A stretch of 64,000 nucleotides of DNA, taken from assembly GCA_023014485.1 (NCBI GenBank), contig JAJOZX010000485.1, positions 420,001-484,000 on the forward strand. Direction: 5' to 3'. A program made the translations under genes and the position numbers. This DNA is from Bathynomus jamesi. Lineage: Eukaryota; Arthropoda; Malacostraca; Isopoda; Cirolanidae. Positions within the stretch are counted from its first letter, which is position 1. Each line of letters starts with the position of its first letter. Positions 32,171 through 43,214 of the stretch are shown piece after piece. The notes beneath the pieces were generated by a model that saw nothing but the letters and a program-made list of their open reading frames with translations, searched no databases and was not told the origin of the DNA.

Positions 32171-32987
32171 TATATACCCTAGCCAAATTATTAGAATCAC
32201 CAGTCAAAAGTTACTTTTTTAATTTAATCCTTTACCGACGAATGAGTCGAATACGTACCATTTCAAATACACGCATTTTAGACTTAACCCAACCAAGAAC
32301 GTTTGGCGTCAGTTAAATTATTACAAAGAAATGAATCAGTAAAACAAAGAAATTATTATTTTTAAGAACCTTTATCTAATAGTAACAATAGTAATAAAAT
32401 AGTAATAAAATAATAATAAAATAATAATAAAATAGTAATATTAATATTAGTAATAATAGTAATAAAAGTAAACTTTATCTAATAGTAATAAAACTTGTTT
32501 CAATCACTCGTTCAAAATTGAAGTTGGAAAAAGTATGGAAAGAAAATCGCATCTCACTGAGAATCGAACTCCTTTTTTGGTATTTTTTTTTTCAATGATA
32601 GCAAAATCCACGTGTAGAAAAAACCCTGTAGAAAATTTGTGAGAAATAATAATAATAAAAAAGAAAAAAAAATGAGAACGTATTAAAACAAACAAAAATG
32701 GAATTGATTTCGAGTTTAATTGAAGAAGCTTTGCATCACGATGATAACCCGTGACAACATCAATGCCTCAAACGTATCGAACGTAGTTCTAAATTGAAAC
32801 TAAAGGAAAGCCAATAAAGTATTGAAATTGAAGTATAATTGTTAGATAAAAATTTCTAAAAGACAGCTTCCTCTATCTTTACTGAGTCAATTCTTAAAAA
32901 AAAGAATGAATTTTAAGCTGAAGATAGAAAAGCAACTTCTGTATGTTGATTATACTCATAATAATTTGGCAAGGGGTCTGTATATAC
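32171..32987. other. No gene seen
   Basis: AT-rich, with an (AATAAT)-type low-complexity stretch at about 32390-32480. No coding signal. Confidence 0.45.
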
Positions 32988-33212
32988 AGAGTGATTCAAA
33001 AGTCAGGTTACATAGGGCTGTTCTGTTTCTTTGCAGGTAAATGAGTTATGAGATGTTATCGAAGGAGGAGCGCATCGATGTGATATTCCTAGCTGGCTGC
33101 ACAAGTGCATTGCCGTTAACAGTGGCCATATCGAACATGTGATGTGACTATTCCCCTGTATCATTACATAATATAGTATTTCCCTATGTAACCTGACTTT
33201 TGAATCACCCTG
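32988..33212 (+). mobile_element. Mariner MITE of 225 bp keeping both ends of its gene
   Basis: Ends CAGAGTGATTCAAAAGTCAG and its inverse, within TA. From 33041 it reads MSYEMLSKEERIDVIFLAG, a mariner N-terminal start. About 25 bp later, in another frame, it reads VNSGHIEHVM and a stop, the typical mariner C-terminus. The whole middle of the gene is deleted, which shows directly how this MITE arose. Confidence 0.88.
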
Positions 33213-33226
33213 TATATATATATTCT

Positions 33227-33831
33227 GGGGATCTTTTCGGTTTGACGGCCTGTAATATGTTTTAACATTATTTGTTTTCTATTGTCCAATTTGAATCGAA
33301 GATTTCAAAAATAACATTCATGTTTCAGAGAAACAAATAGTGAGGCAGTTATATCCAATTTAACAAATTTAAAATATATATTTTTAAACCGTAATGGGAT
33401 CTTTTTGGTTTGACGGCCGGCGGAAAAAAACGAGTCATGGCTCTACGGGACCGTCAAATTCTAGACTCTACCAACTGGTTAGGTTAACTGAATGTCCAGT
33501 TACGTTAACAGAATGCCCGGTTAGATCGACTGTACGCCCTTGACGATTGGTTAGGTTAAGTCATGATATTTTCGTTAGTTTACTGTCAAAACAAACGAAA
33601 ATATCACGACTTAACCTAACCAATCGTCATGAGCGTACAGTTGACCTACAACTTTCAGGGATTTTGGAATCTTAAAGCGTATATGATATTCCCTAAACTA
33701 AAATGTGTAACTGCCTCACTATTTATTTCTCTAAAACATGAATGTTATTTTTGAAATCATCGATTAAAACTGGACAATAAAAAAACAAGTAATATTAAAA
33801 AATATTACAGGCCGTCAAACCGAAAAGATCC
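33227..33831. mobile_element. Foldback element, about 600 bp
   Basis: Ends GGATCTTTTCGGTTTGACGG and its inverse. Arms of about 130 bp face each other (AACATTCATGTTTCAGAGAA; GTGAGGCAGTTA). A further GGGATCTTTTTGGTTTGACG occurs internally at about 33399. Its centre contains the palindrome 33536-33650. Confidence 0.85.
33536..33650. repeat. Dispersed palindrome, second copy
   Basis: TTGACGATTGGTTAGGTTAA ... ATATTTTCGTTAGTT and its inverse, matching the core at 11836-11985 in the mirror order. Both copies sit inside larger foldbacks. Confidence 0.88.
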
Positions 33832-34367
33832 ATATTTTGTTGTCGACAGTTGGAATTCTGTAATAAATTCAAGTGGGAATAATTTAGCACATTATTTAAT
33901 TACTTTTCAGCGTTTGTGGTCATAAAATATATTCCTTAATTATTCCACCAAAATTTACATATATATATGAATATGTATATATATATATATATATATATTG
34001 CAGTTTTGCACTGATTTTGATTTTTATATGGGCGTATAATCTTATAATAATAATAATAATAATAAATAATAATAATAATAATGATAATAATAATGCGTAT
34101 TGTGTTATTTTGTCGAACATGGAACATCCAAAATTTCACATCGTGTTTATCTTACAGTTGTTATTTGCATTGTATTTACAGAGCAAACATGGCGTCAAAG
34201 AACGTTTGAGGAACCGCCGAGTAAAAGACAGGGAGTAAAAATAACAGAATGCGTATAAGGGCTTCCGTAGCTGTACATATTATTATTATTAATATATAAA
34301 GTTCTGAATATAAAGTTTGAGCTTAGTCACGTGACTTGTGATTTAGTTTATAGGTCTAAATTTAAGA
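33832..34367. other. No gene seen; AT repeats
   Basis: TA tract 33961-33999 and (AAT)n 34044-34092. No coding signal. Confidence 0.5.
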
Positions 34368-34604
34368 TCATAAATAAACTAAGGTATGCGTTCTATGACA
34401 GATAGGAAGAGCGATGAGTAGCGAGAGGAGGCTAACCCCGGGAGAGGCTGTTGCGGCAATTGCTCCGCTCGACCGCAGAGCATTTGGAATATTGTCCAAA
34501 ACTTCCGCCAACACGAATAAAGAAAGTCGAACGTGGTGGTGAATTTTGTAGTGTCGAGTGTTGATCATTTCAGCCACTTTTTCCGCTGTCGGTTTGCAGT
34601 GATC
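34368..34604 (-). CDS. Candidate host exon, unrecognised
   Basis: Minus strand: a good acceptor (TTTTGTTTACAG) precedes an open stretch of about 78 codons to TAA, GC-richer than its surroundings. It reads DHCKPTAEKVAEMINTRHYK, then LSLFVLAEVLDNIPNALRSS and GAIAATASPGVSLLSLLIAL; the last part is hydrophobic enough for a membrane segment. I do not recognise the protein. No neighbouring exon was found, and the opposite strand is also partly open, so this may be chance or an unknown TE. Confidence 0.3.
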   Translation of the reverse strand, partial: DHCKPTAEKVAEMINTRHYKIHHHVRLSLFVLAEVLDNIPNALRSSGAIAATASPGVSLLSLLIALPICHRTHTLVYL

Positions 34605-34749
34605 CTGTAAACAAAAAATAAATAAAATATAAAAGGTTTGTCTATCGTTTCAAAGTAATTAAAATGCAACTATGCTTTACAATCGGAATATATAACTAAA
34701 TGTTTGCAGTATTTCCTTTTTATTAATAAAGATAACTGATGTCTTATAT

Positions 34750-34964
34750 CAGTGGTTCTGAACCTGGGGTATGCGAGGGAAACTTAGGGGTTGCGCGACG
34801 GGGTCCTGAAAATATAACCCTTTTAATTTTATATACGATTAACAAACGGCGACGAGTTACACGGTCGTAAAGAAAGTAAAAATCGTCTATGCCTCTCGAA
34901 AATCCAGAAAATCCCTTGAAAGAGTTCAAGGGGTACAGGAGAAGAAAAAGGTTTAGAACCGCTG
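34750..34964. mobile_element. hAT MITE (MER5-like ends), 215 bp
   Basis: Ends CAGTGGTTCTGAACCTGGGG and GGTTTAGAACCGCTG. The 7-bp CTTATAT flanks both sides (34743-34749 and 34966-34972), with one mismatching base making the 8-bp duplication. Same family as 40812-41038. Confidence 0.92.
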
Positions 34965-35091
34965 CCTTATATAGTCAATCCGACTGCTTTATATAGTCAA
35001 TCCCTTCTCCACTTTAGATAGGAAACATGAGTTTTAGAGCTACTTCTAATTATTTACTCGTATTTATATGATTAATGAATCATAATATTTA

Positions 35092-35572
35092 CAGTAAAAC
35101 CTCTCAATAACGACACTCCACTTAACGAAACAGCTCTTTACAGAACACTTCTCTTTACCGAACACCTTGAACATTTCGTAAAACCTCTCTTTATCGAAAA
35201 CACATTTCGTTATAAGGAGGTGTTTTCGCTAACTTAGCCTGAGCTGCACGTGGTCGTCTCTACCACCATTTCCCCGATCAAGAAAGTAAGCGACATGCTG
35301 AGTGGTTGATGCCTAAAAGCTGATACGTAATTGGCTAGAATGTTTCCCCCTCACGGAGAACTACTTTTAAATACTTAAATACTTTTAAGTAGTGCATTTA
35401 AGACACTCTATACAGTACTATATAAAGCATGTATAAATAACTAATGAAGGTTTAAATAGGTTATTAAAATATACACTACAATATCAGCAAAGGAAAATCT
35501 CTTTATAACGAACAACCTCTCTATAACGACAGCCATTTGGCTGATGTATTTCGTTATAGAGAGGTTTTACTG
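35092..35572. mobile_element. pogo/Tigger-type MITE, 481 bp
   Basis: Ends CAGTAAAACCTCTCAATAAC and its inverse, flanked by TA, with multiple internal CTCTTTA(C/T)(C/A)GAA-type subterminal repeats. No coding sequence. A different family from the Tigger at 4141. Confidence 0.92.
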
Positions 35573-35760
35573 TATCAGTGTACTAATCTTATATATCCTA
35601 TTATATCGTATTATGTTAGCTACAAATGAAATCGAAAACACGTTAAAGTCAACTAAAACCCCAGCGGGGGATTTTGACTTTCCATTCATAACATGGAAGA
35701 AAAAGAAGTTATATAATGTATGTTAAGAAGTTCCATTTGTTAGTTTCTCATGTATTGAGG

Positions 35761-35801
<41 letters not shown>

Positions 35802-35962
35802 CTGTTAATGAAGGTTCAGTATTTGGGGGTCATTCTTCAAATTTACATATATAATAATTAGGTTTCGCTTTGAGTATTAATGCTTTAAATCTGTTTCTAC
35901 CCTATAAGTAAACCTTCCTTCACATGTTCGCATATTTTGTTTTTGTTTGATGAATGCCCTTA
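35573..35962. other. No gene seen
   Basis: AT-rich spacer with a (TTA)n run at 35767-35798. Confidence 0.45.
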
Positions 35963-36174
35963 GGGGCCGTTCAAAAATTACATAACGCTATTTTTGCTAA
36001 AACTTGACATCCCACTCCTTTGTAACGTTCCGTAACGCTAGACCAGACATCCACTAAGATGTTATGTAACCCCTAATAGGGGGTGTCTGATCTGACGTTG
36101 TTACGGAACGTTATAAGAGGGTGGGGGTGTCAAGTTTTAGCAAAACTAGCGTTACGTAATTTTTGAAGGGCCCC
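35963..36174. mobile_element. Foldback MITE with TTA target duplication, 212 bp
   Basis: Ends GGGGCCGTTCAAAAATTAC and its inverse. Inverted similarity of about 55 bp then continues to the centre. TTA flanks both sides (35960-35962 and 36175-36177), compatible with PIF/Harbinger. Confidence 0.88.
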
Positions 36175-36316
36175 TTAAAGCAGGGATCAATCAAAGGTTT
36201 ATTTTAACAGCAGGAATACAGGGTGTACATAAAGTCAGGATCTATTTTTGTGAAGCACTTGGAAGTTATATGGAATTCAATCATAAAATGATAAAGTGGT
36301 AACATTTATTAAATAA

Positions 36317-36537
36317 TTAAGAGTAGGATTCGACGTGACGCCCATCAGTATCCCTGCACAACTCAAATCGTTCCGCAGCATTTCTAAACACATTCTGGAG
36401 CATTTGCGGGGTTATGTTATCTTCAGCAGTTCGTATACGTGTACGTAAGTTTTCAAGACTCGTAATCTTCGTCTGATAGACGTGCGATTTGATAAAGCCC
36501 ATGCAAAGAAATCTAAAGGGGTTAAATCTGGTGATCT
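36317..36537 (-). pseudogene. Mariner transposase C-terminus, inverted copy
   Basis: Minus-strand copy of the right-arm frame: FLCMGFIKSHVYQTKITSLE, then LQNVFRNAAERFELCRDTDG and RHVESYS with stop. It starts at the SPDL motif and contains nothing upstream. Confidence 0.9.
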
Positions 36538-36547
36538 TAGTACCGTC

Positions 36548-36883
36548 GTCTATCAACATGATGGTGCTCCTTGTCACTATGCCAAAATTGTTCAGGATTA
36601 TCTAAATGGACGTTTTCCAAATCGCTGGATCGGACGCGGAAGCAACAGACCTTGGCCAGCGAGATCACCAGATTTAACCCCTTTAGATTTCTTTGCATGG
36701 GGCTTTATCGAGTCGCACGTCTATCCGACGAAGATTACGAGTCTTGAAGACTTACGTACACGTATACGAACTGCTGCAGATAACATAACCCCGCAAATGC
36801 TCCAGAATGTGTTTAGAAATGCTGCGGAACGATTTGAGCTGTGCAGGGATACTGATGGGCGTCACGTCGAATCCTACTCTTAA
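36548..36883 (+). pseudogene. Mariner transposase second half
   Basis: Plus-strand frame including VYQHDGAPCHYAKIVQDYLN (second catalytic Asp in QHDGAPCH), FPNRWIGRGSNRPWPARSPD (third Asp, 36 residues further), LTPLDFFAWGFIESHVYPTK and the C-terminus RFELCRDTDGRHVESYS. The N-terminal HTHs and first Asp are absent. The frame is intact from 36548 to the stop. Confidence 0.92.
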
Positions 36884-36981
36884 TTATTTAATAAATGTTA
36901 CCACTTTATCATTTTATGATTGAATTCCATATAATTTCCAAGTGCTTCACAAAAATAGATCCTGACTTTATGTACACCCTG

Positions 36982-38390
36982 TATTTATTAAACGGACATC
37001 ATAGCGTTTCCTGACATCCTTCAAGTTTTGTATTTACATTTATAATTTATAATTTATATAATTTATATTTATATAATTTGTAATTTATAATTTATAATTT
37101 GTTCATCGTTAAATCGATAAAACTGAAGTTTGAGAAGTATAACTTTATATTATAAAATTATTTAGCAGGGTTATATTTTATGTTTTTCTGTTTAATATTT
37201 ATGTACCGAAAGGTATCGGTCTTTGGTTTTTATTGCTATATAGATTGGGTCAGATCAGTTATGCCTAGAGGTTGGCGAGGGGGTTTATGTTCAAGTTCGA
37301 AATCCTTCTTCAGACTCTCTTTTGAGGTTGTTGAAGGATAAATAATTTGAATCTTTATCAAGAAAGTTCGCATTAATGAAACCATTTAAAACATAAAGAG
37401 AGGAACGTGTTAGATTTGAAATGTAAGAAAGAACGAGGATTTGGAAGACTAAAACCATGAAAAAATGAAAGGAGGAAATGATCACACGCTGAGCAGTTAT
37501 AGATAAAAGAAAAAGTATAAAATATATCCGAATTCAAAAAGCTTTTTCGGTACCAAATTCACAAATTATCAGGTTTTCCACCAGTTTTGTGGATGGAAAG
37601 CATACTAAAATTACTTAACAGATATGTACCTCTCACACCTGTAATGTTAAAAATTTGTCGGTACAGATCTCGCAAAGAATATGTGTGCATAACTTAAAGA
37701 ATAAGTTATAATAGGCTAGCAATAACACTGTTAAGAAAAATAGTTACAATAACATTGACCGTAGCAATAATATAGGAGTGAATTAAATACTACTTCTGCT
37801 ACTACTACTACTAATAATAATAATAAAGAGTTTAAATGAAAAGTAAATAGCGAAACGATGTAACAAAATTGGGAAGCACCTTTTCATAAGCTGTAATTCT
37901 AAAATAAACATCAAAGGACTGACGTAACTGTTAGACTCTGAGATTTTTATTAATCGTTAATCCGCACTTCGGACCTTTTCCAGTTTGTGTACCGTTTTTC
38001 ATATAATTTATTTTTGCTTCTTTTCAGATAAAAAATGAGTGATCAAAAATGAGTTCTTGATAACCTAACCTAACCTAACGTAACCTAACTTAACCCACAT
38101 TATAACTTTCGTCACTACACTATAAAAATGTTTACTATGCTGTATGTAATGTACTGTAGAAAACGGTACATAAACTGGAAAACGTCCCGCACTTCTAAAG
38201 CAAATCAGATCAAAATTGTAGTATTTTCTAAAACGGAGCGTACAGCGTTACACCAGATAGTTTGAATGAAATTCTGGTTATTAATTCGGGTGCGAATGAG
38301 GGAGGGTTAACACGTAAAATGATTCTGGCCGCAAAACCGTTATGCGTTTCATCGGCTGTTTAAATGTATGACAAGTTGTGTTAACTTCCA
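36982..38390. other. No gene seen
   Basis: About 1.4 kb AT-rich noncoding sequence with TATAATTTA repeats near 37037-37100. Confidence 0.45.
38061..38096. repeat. AACCT telomere-like run
   Basis: About seven degenerate TAACC(T) units, i.e. TTAGG on the other strand, the arthropod telomere unit. Interstitial and short. Confidence 0.7.
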
Positions 38391-38462
38391 TCCCATTGGA
38401 GTGTAGTGGCTATCGCCCTCACCTTCTACTCAAGATGTGTTGGGTTCGAGCTCTGGTGAAGT
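38391..38462 (+). repeat. tRNA-like SINE head
   Basis: GAGTGTAGTGGCTATCGCCC (A-box-like) and GGGTTCGAGCTCTGG (B box) about 40 bp apart, with tRNA-like spacing but no clean cloverleaf. It resembles heads of arthropod tRNA-derived SINEs. No tail family identified. Confidence 0.6.
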
Positions 38463-38934
38463 CGCTTTATATACTGCATGTATATATATTGCTTAAAAGT
38501 AAGTTAATTAGCATGCTAATAAAAATATCATAATATTTTTTTAACAAAAACAAATGATAAGTTTCTAAAACTCGAGAGGGGTGAAAAATAAGTCCGAGTT
38601 TCACGTCATTTAATGCCAACTGTCAAAACAGTTCTTTTAAATATTTTATAGGTTGGACTTAGGAAGCAATATAACATATGATTTATAGTCTCTCTTTTTG
38701 TCAGAATTTCAGAATTTTTTTCTGCTTCGGTCCTCTTTCTTTTTTTTTACTTTTTACTTTTTAAACAATAATTTGTATTTTAGAGGTGCTTTTGAATTGT
38801 GGGCCCGTGACAAGATGATCCAAATGAATTCTCTTCGGCCGTCCATAACTTTAGTTGGAAGGATCGCAAATCCAGTGAGAGAGAATTAAGGAAAAATAAT
38901 GAAAAACTCATATATATATATATATATATAATAT

Positions 38935-39019
<85 letters not shown>

Positions 39020-40611
39020 CTTACACCTATGAACGTGTAAAACATTCGTACAATAGTAGTACTGTAGTAAACGTATAATAAAACAATAGTACAGTAAGAC
39101 TCTTCTCTTGCGAGCCATTCCTGACAGTAAAAGTGGTGAAAGAAGAGTTATAGGAAGTAAGAAAAAGCGTATTGAAAAAAAAAGCTCATTAGTCGTTTCA
39201 CATGATGGGTTCATTTATTTCTTGTTCCCAATCACTCATAAGAGGGAAATTTAAAACAAAGGATAGAAGGGAGTGTCACACTACGTTAAATTAACTTTCA
39301 CTGCGCATATTTGAAATATTATTTGTTAATTTATTAAGTAAAAAGAAGGCACCATTTTATCACTCAATGTCAAAGACCATCGCGCTCTTATGATAAATTT
39401 GTAGCTAAATTATGTAATATTCCCTCCCACCAGAAATGATTCAGCATTACTTCCCTGATTGTTGTCACACGTTCCACCGACAGTATACAGATATGTGTGT
39501 GTGTGTGTGTGTGTGTGTGTTGCCAGTTACACATAAACAGGATGAACAGTCCCCAAATTATATGAGATTCCTACGACACAGACGCGAGAGGGGTTGGGTG
39601 AAGCAGAAACGTACTGAATACTGAATATTAGGCATCATGTACTAGATTGCATTGAACTACATAAAAAATATCACGGTTTTTTCCTAAAAAAAAAAAATTC
39701 ACGCCAGTCCTCTACTGCAGCGCTCCGAAAATTGAAGGGCGCGCAAGACCTGTTGAACGTAGGCGCGAGGATGTCAGCGACGTGACTACTGAACCTTTTC
39801 AGAGTATTTGAACACTCAGCACAATTTGGTAACGGTGTTGTAGTAAATATTTGTACAGTTTTTGTATATACAAACATTTAGAATGTTTATCATTTCATGC
39901 TTTTTACTTTTGATCGTAATACCGATAAAGTAAACTTCACTGAATGTCATTTGCACTTGAAAAGAGGAAGCGGTGAAAGGTTGATTTCAATTTGAAGGGA
40001 GAGTTGCTCTACTGTATTCCCTCAGGAGGGGTGTGTCATTTTATCCATTTGGGGTCAAACTGACTTCGTGGTTTCTCTCGTGTCATGTGATGTATATTTC
40101 ATTTTTATGTAAATATTTTCACAAATTTTACTTTTTCAGAGAATAATTTCATAAATGTTGATAATGTCAAGAAAGATAATATTTGGTGATCATGAAATTA
40201 TAAAAATGCTGAAATCACTACCATTAGGATGATTCCTTGTTTTATCTTTGTAGTTTGTATCAGCATCCTATCACTTTCACCACACCTCACATTTCATTAT
40301 TCTTTGTACTAAGCATCTAACAAGAATATGTCCTAGTCTGTAAGTTCCTTACACTTTTATACTGGTTTCATTATTCGTTGTATTTAACTCCTAATATAAG
40401 TATAGGTCTTAGTCCGTAAGTTTACTTTAGTTTTAAAGTCTATTATAAAAACCTTGTAATCATATCTATTATATAATTATTAGCATTACATCTAATTAGT
40501 AGAGTGCGACTTGTAAAGCATGTACGTTTGCTAAAGGCAGTTTGCAACTGCATACAACGTCTGTATTTAATAATGAAATTATACTCATCTGTGGAAACTG
40601 TATATAGTATA

Positions 40612-40642
<31 letters not shown>

Positions 40643-40811
40643 TAAATAAAAATAAAGTAAATATTATTATTATTATTATTATCTAGTTGTTTCCTTTAAA
40701 CTGAGAAGAATAGGCATCTCCCCCAAAGCCCCATTTCGATCATAAGAATTGCACAAAACATTTTAAATAAAACAAATGATAGCTAAAAGAGCATCATCAT
40801 AGGTTTAGCCG
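38463..40811. other. No gene seen; microsatellites
   Basis: TA tracts 38909-38970 with (GT)n 38981-39017, (GT)n 39495-39520, and (TA)n 40605-40633. The minus-strand open stretch at 39671-39877 has no recognised domain. No other coding signal. Confidence 0.5.
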
Positions 40812-41038
40812 CAATGGTTCTCAACCTGGGGTACGCGAGGGAATCTTAAGGGTACGTGACGGGGTCCTGAAAATATAACCCTTTTAATTTTATATACGAT
40901 TGACAAACGGTCACGAGTCACACAGTCGTAAAGAAAGTAAAAATCCTCTATGCCTCGCGAAAATCCAGAATCAAGGGGTACAGAATCAAGGGTACAGAAT
41001 CAAGGGGTACAGATGAAGAGAAAGGTTGAGAACCCTTG
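40812..41038. mobile_element. hAT MITE (MER5-like), second copy
   Basis: Ends CAATGGTTCTCAACCTGGGG and GGTTGAGAACCCTTG, internally very similar to 34750-34964, plus a short tandem expansion of AGAATCAAGG(G)GTAC near 40970-41010. The target duplication is not clean. Confidence 0.88.
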
Positions 41039-41094
41039 GACTTTAGCGAAATAGGCACTCTAACTTGTGTCACTCATCAAAACTTTCAGTAATT

Positions 41095-41350
41095 ATAAAT
41101 ATAGCATTAGCATTATTAGTATTAGTATATTAGTATTAGTATAATTATATTAGTATTATTAGTATTAGTATATTAGTATTATTAGTATTAGTATATTAGT
41201 ATTAGTATTATTAGTATTATTAGTATTAGTATATTAGTATTAGTATTATTAGTATTATTATTATTAGTATTAGTATTAGTATTATTAGTATATTAATATT
41301 AGTATTACTATTATTAGTATTAGTATATTAGTATTGGTATTAATATTAAA
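41095..41350. repeat. (TATTAG)n-type satellite-like tract
   Basis: About 250 bp of TTAGTA/TATTAG-type units with irregular order. Confidence 0.9.
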
Positions 41351-42225
41351 ATCAAAGTTTATTATTCAATATGAGGGAAGATAATTCAACGTCAGGTTAA
41401 CGTATGGAGTGCCATTTATCTTTATTCAATATATTTTATTTAATATATTTATTTAATATATTTTTCTATTCCGAAGGTTAAAACATATTTGACTTTTAAT
41501 TATGCCAAAAGAGTACATAATACATTTAAAATACATTATTGGTTCATTATTATTCCTTTACATTATTATTTTTTTAGTTTGACTTTTTGCACATAGAGTT
41601 TGTACATGTACGATTGTACATTTATATGTATTTATAATAGAATTAATTCCTGCATTGTTATCAGTGTTTTAATAGTACCGTATTGTCAATATATGTTATA
41701 TAGACACAAAGCTTTATTATAATTGCTATAATTAAATTTATTATCCATATACAGTAGAAATGACCTACTGTCAAATTTAAGCATACAAACACATTAATTT
41801 CCCAAAAGTGCAACAATCCTTGGCGAGGAAAACTTTCTTCTAGGTTTATGTATTGAAATGTAATATTTAAAAAATAATACAGTATGTCCCAGTCTGTAAG
41901 TTCATTTTAGTCATTAGTCTTTATATAAAAGCTTTATAATTATACCTAAACAGTAGATTTCAGCCTGTAAAGAGCGTCCGCTCGTTAAAGGAAGTTAACA
42001 CTCGTATATAAAATATATTTTATTAATGAAAATATATATTCACTCCTGTAAATTTTGTATACATTTGTAAATAAATAAGTGAAATTTAAATAGTTCTTCC
42101 CCTTTATCATATTTCAATGGGAGTGGGTATGTGGGGAGTGGGCACGGTGAAATACTGAAAGAAACGTATCATACGCGTAATCAAGACGCACTGATAAGTT
42201 TATATTGTTTATTTATTCCTTTTTC
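41351..42225. other. No gene seen
   Basis: AT-rich noncoding sequence. Confidence 0.45.
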
Positions 42226-42440
42226 GGATCAATCCCAGAATAGGCACCTGAAATCATTTTTAGGTGCTTAATCTGGGATTGAGGCAAAACACAGGTGCTT
42301 AATCTGGGATTGAGGAGAAAAAAATATAAACTGTTTTTAGAGACATAATTTCATTGTTTTTATCAATATTTGAAAAAATCAACTCTAACCTAACCTAATC
42401 TTTTGCTATATCTTCTGCTTTTTTGGTTGACAGGTGTGCA

Positions 42441-43033
42441 ATTTAGGGTGGATCGATTTTACATTTTTTTCGATTTCCATATTCTAATAGAGACAAAAAC
42501 TTGCGCATGCATGAGAAAATAGCCTCTGCAAAATCTTAGCTTAATAGGTAATCATCTTCTGCCCCCGGCAGAGCGATGAAAATCATATTTTAGTAGTCAA
42601 AAACGTATTTTTAAACCCTAGCCTAGAGTCATAAAATTTTGCGTGTGTGTTATTTCATGCCTAAGCAACGATATAAATGCTATGGGAAATATATAAATGC
42701 ATTATTTAAGACAAAGAGCCGATCTGAAAATATGTATATTATACATATTTTCAGATCGGCTCTTTGTCTTAAATAATGCATTTATATACCCATAGCATTT
42801 ATATCGTTGCTTAGGCATGAAATAACACACACGCAAAATTTTATGACTCTAGGCTAGGGTTTAAAATATGTTTTTGACTACTAAAATATGATTTTCATCG
42901 CTCTGCCGGGGGCAGAAGATGATTACCTATTAAGCTAAGATTTTGCAGAGGCTATTTTCTCATGCATGCGCAAGTTTTTGTCTCTATTAGAATATGGAAA
43001 TCGAAAAAAATGTAAAATCGATCCACCCTAGAC
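42441..43033. mobile_element. 593-bp near-perfect hairpin (foldback) inserted in Merlin
   Basis: Two arms of about 290 bp are almost identical inverses with essentially no spacer (centre near 42737, ATGTATATTATACATA). TGTGCA flanks both ends (42435-42440 and 43034-43039); removing the element restores the Merlin frame. No ORF. Ends read TAGGGTGGATCGATTTTACA. Confidence 0.93.
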
Positions 43034-43037
43034 TGTG

Positions 43038-43214
43038 CATACACAAAATATAGAATCTTATTGGAACAAGCATAAATCAATAATCAAAACCATGAGAGGA
43101 TGTCGTCGTGAATTATTAGAAACATATCTATACCAATTTATGTGGCAAGATAGATTTGCTTCAGATGGATTCAGAAACATTCGGGTTCATATTGCAGGAA
43201 TTTATAATATCTAA
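43038..43214 (+). pseudogene. Merlin transposase C-terminus (ISXO2/IS1595-like)
   Basis: Reads HTQNIESYWNKHKSIIKTMR, then GCRRELLETYLYQFMWQDRF, FRNIRVHIAGIYNI and a stop. HTQNIESxWxxxK...LxxYLxEFMWRxRF is the C-terminal signature of the ISXO2-like DDE transposases of Merlin. Upstream of the hairpin the sequence is TTGACAGGTGTGCA, which continues the frame (TGVHTQN) or is an intron acceptor after a pyrimidine-rich tract. The catalytic core is missing. Confidence 0.88.

Larger units (their letters stand above)
36219..36981. mobile_element. Mirror-ended mariner, 763 bp
   Basis: Two inverted arms of about 319 bp (36219-36537 and 36663-36981), flanked by TA, each contain the complete 3' end of a mariner gene. 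Only the 125-bp centre is single copy. The ends read CAGGGTGTACATAAAGTCAG. Both ends are therefore derived from one transposon end. Confidence 0.93.

Noticed and set aside
38391..38462. Possible functional tRNA gene
   Set aside because: A and B boxes are recognisable but a clean cloverleaf with paired acceptor stem could not be drawn.
41095..41350. CRISPR-like or satellite array
   Set aside because: Units are short, irregular TATTAG repeats with no unique spacers; simple low-complexity DNA.
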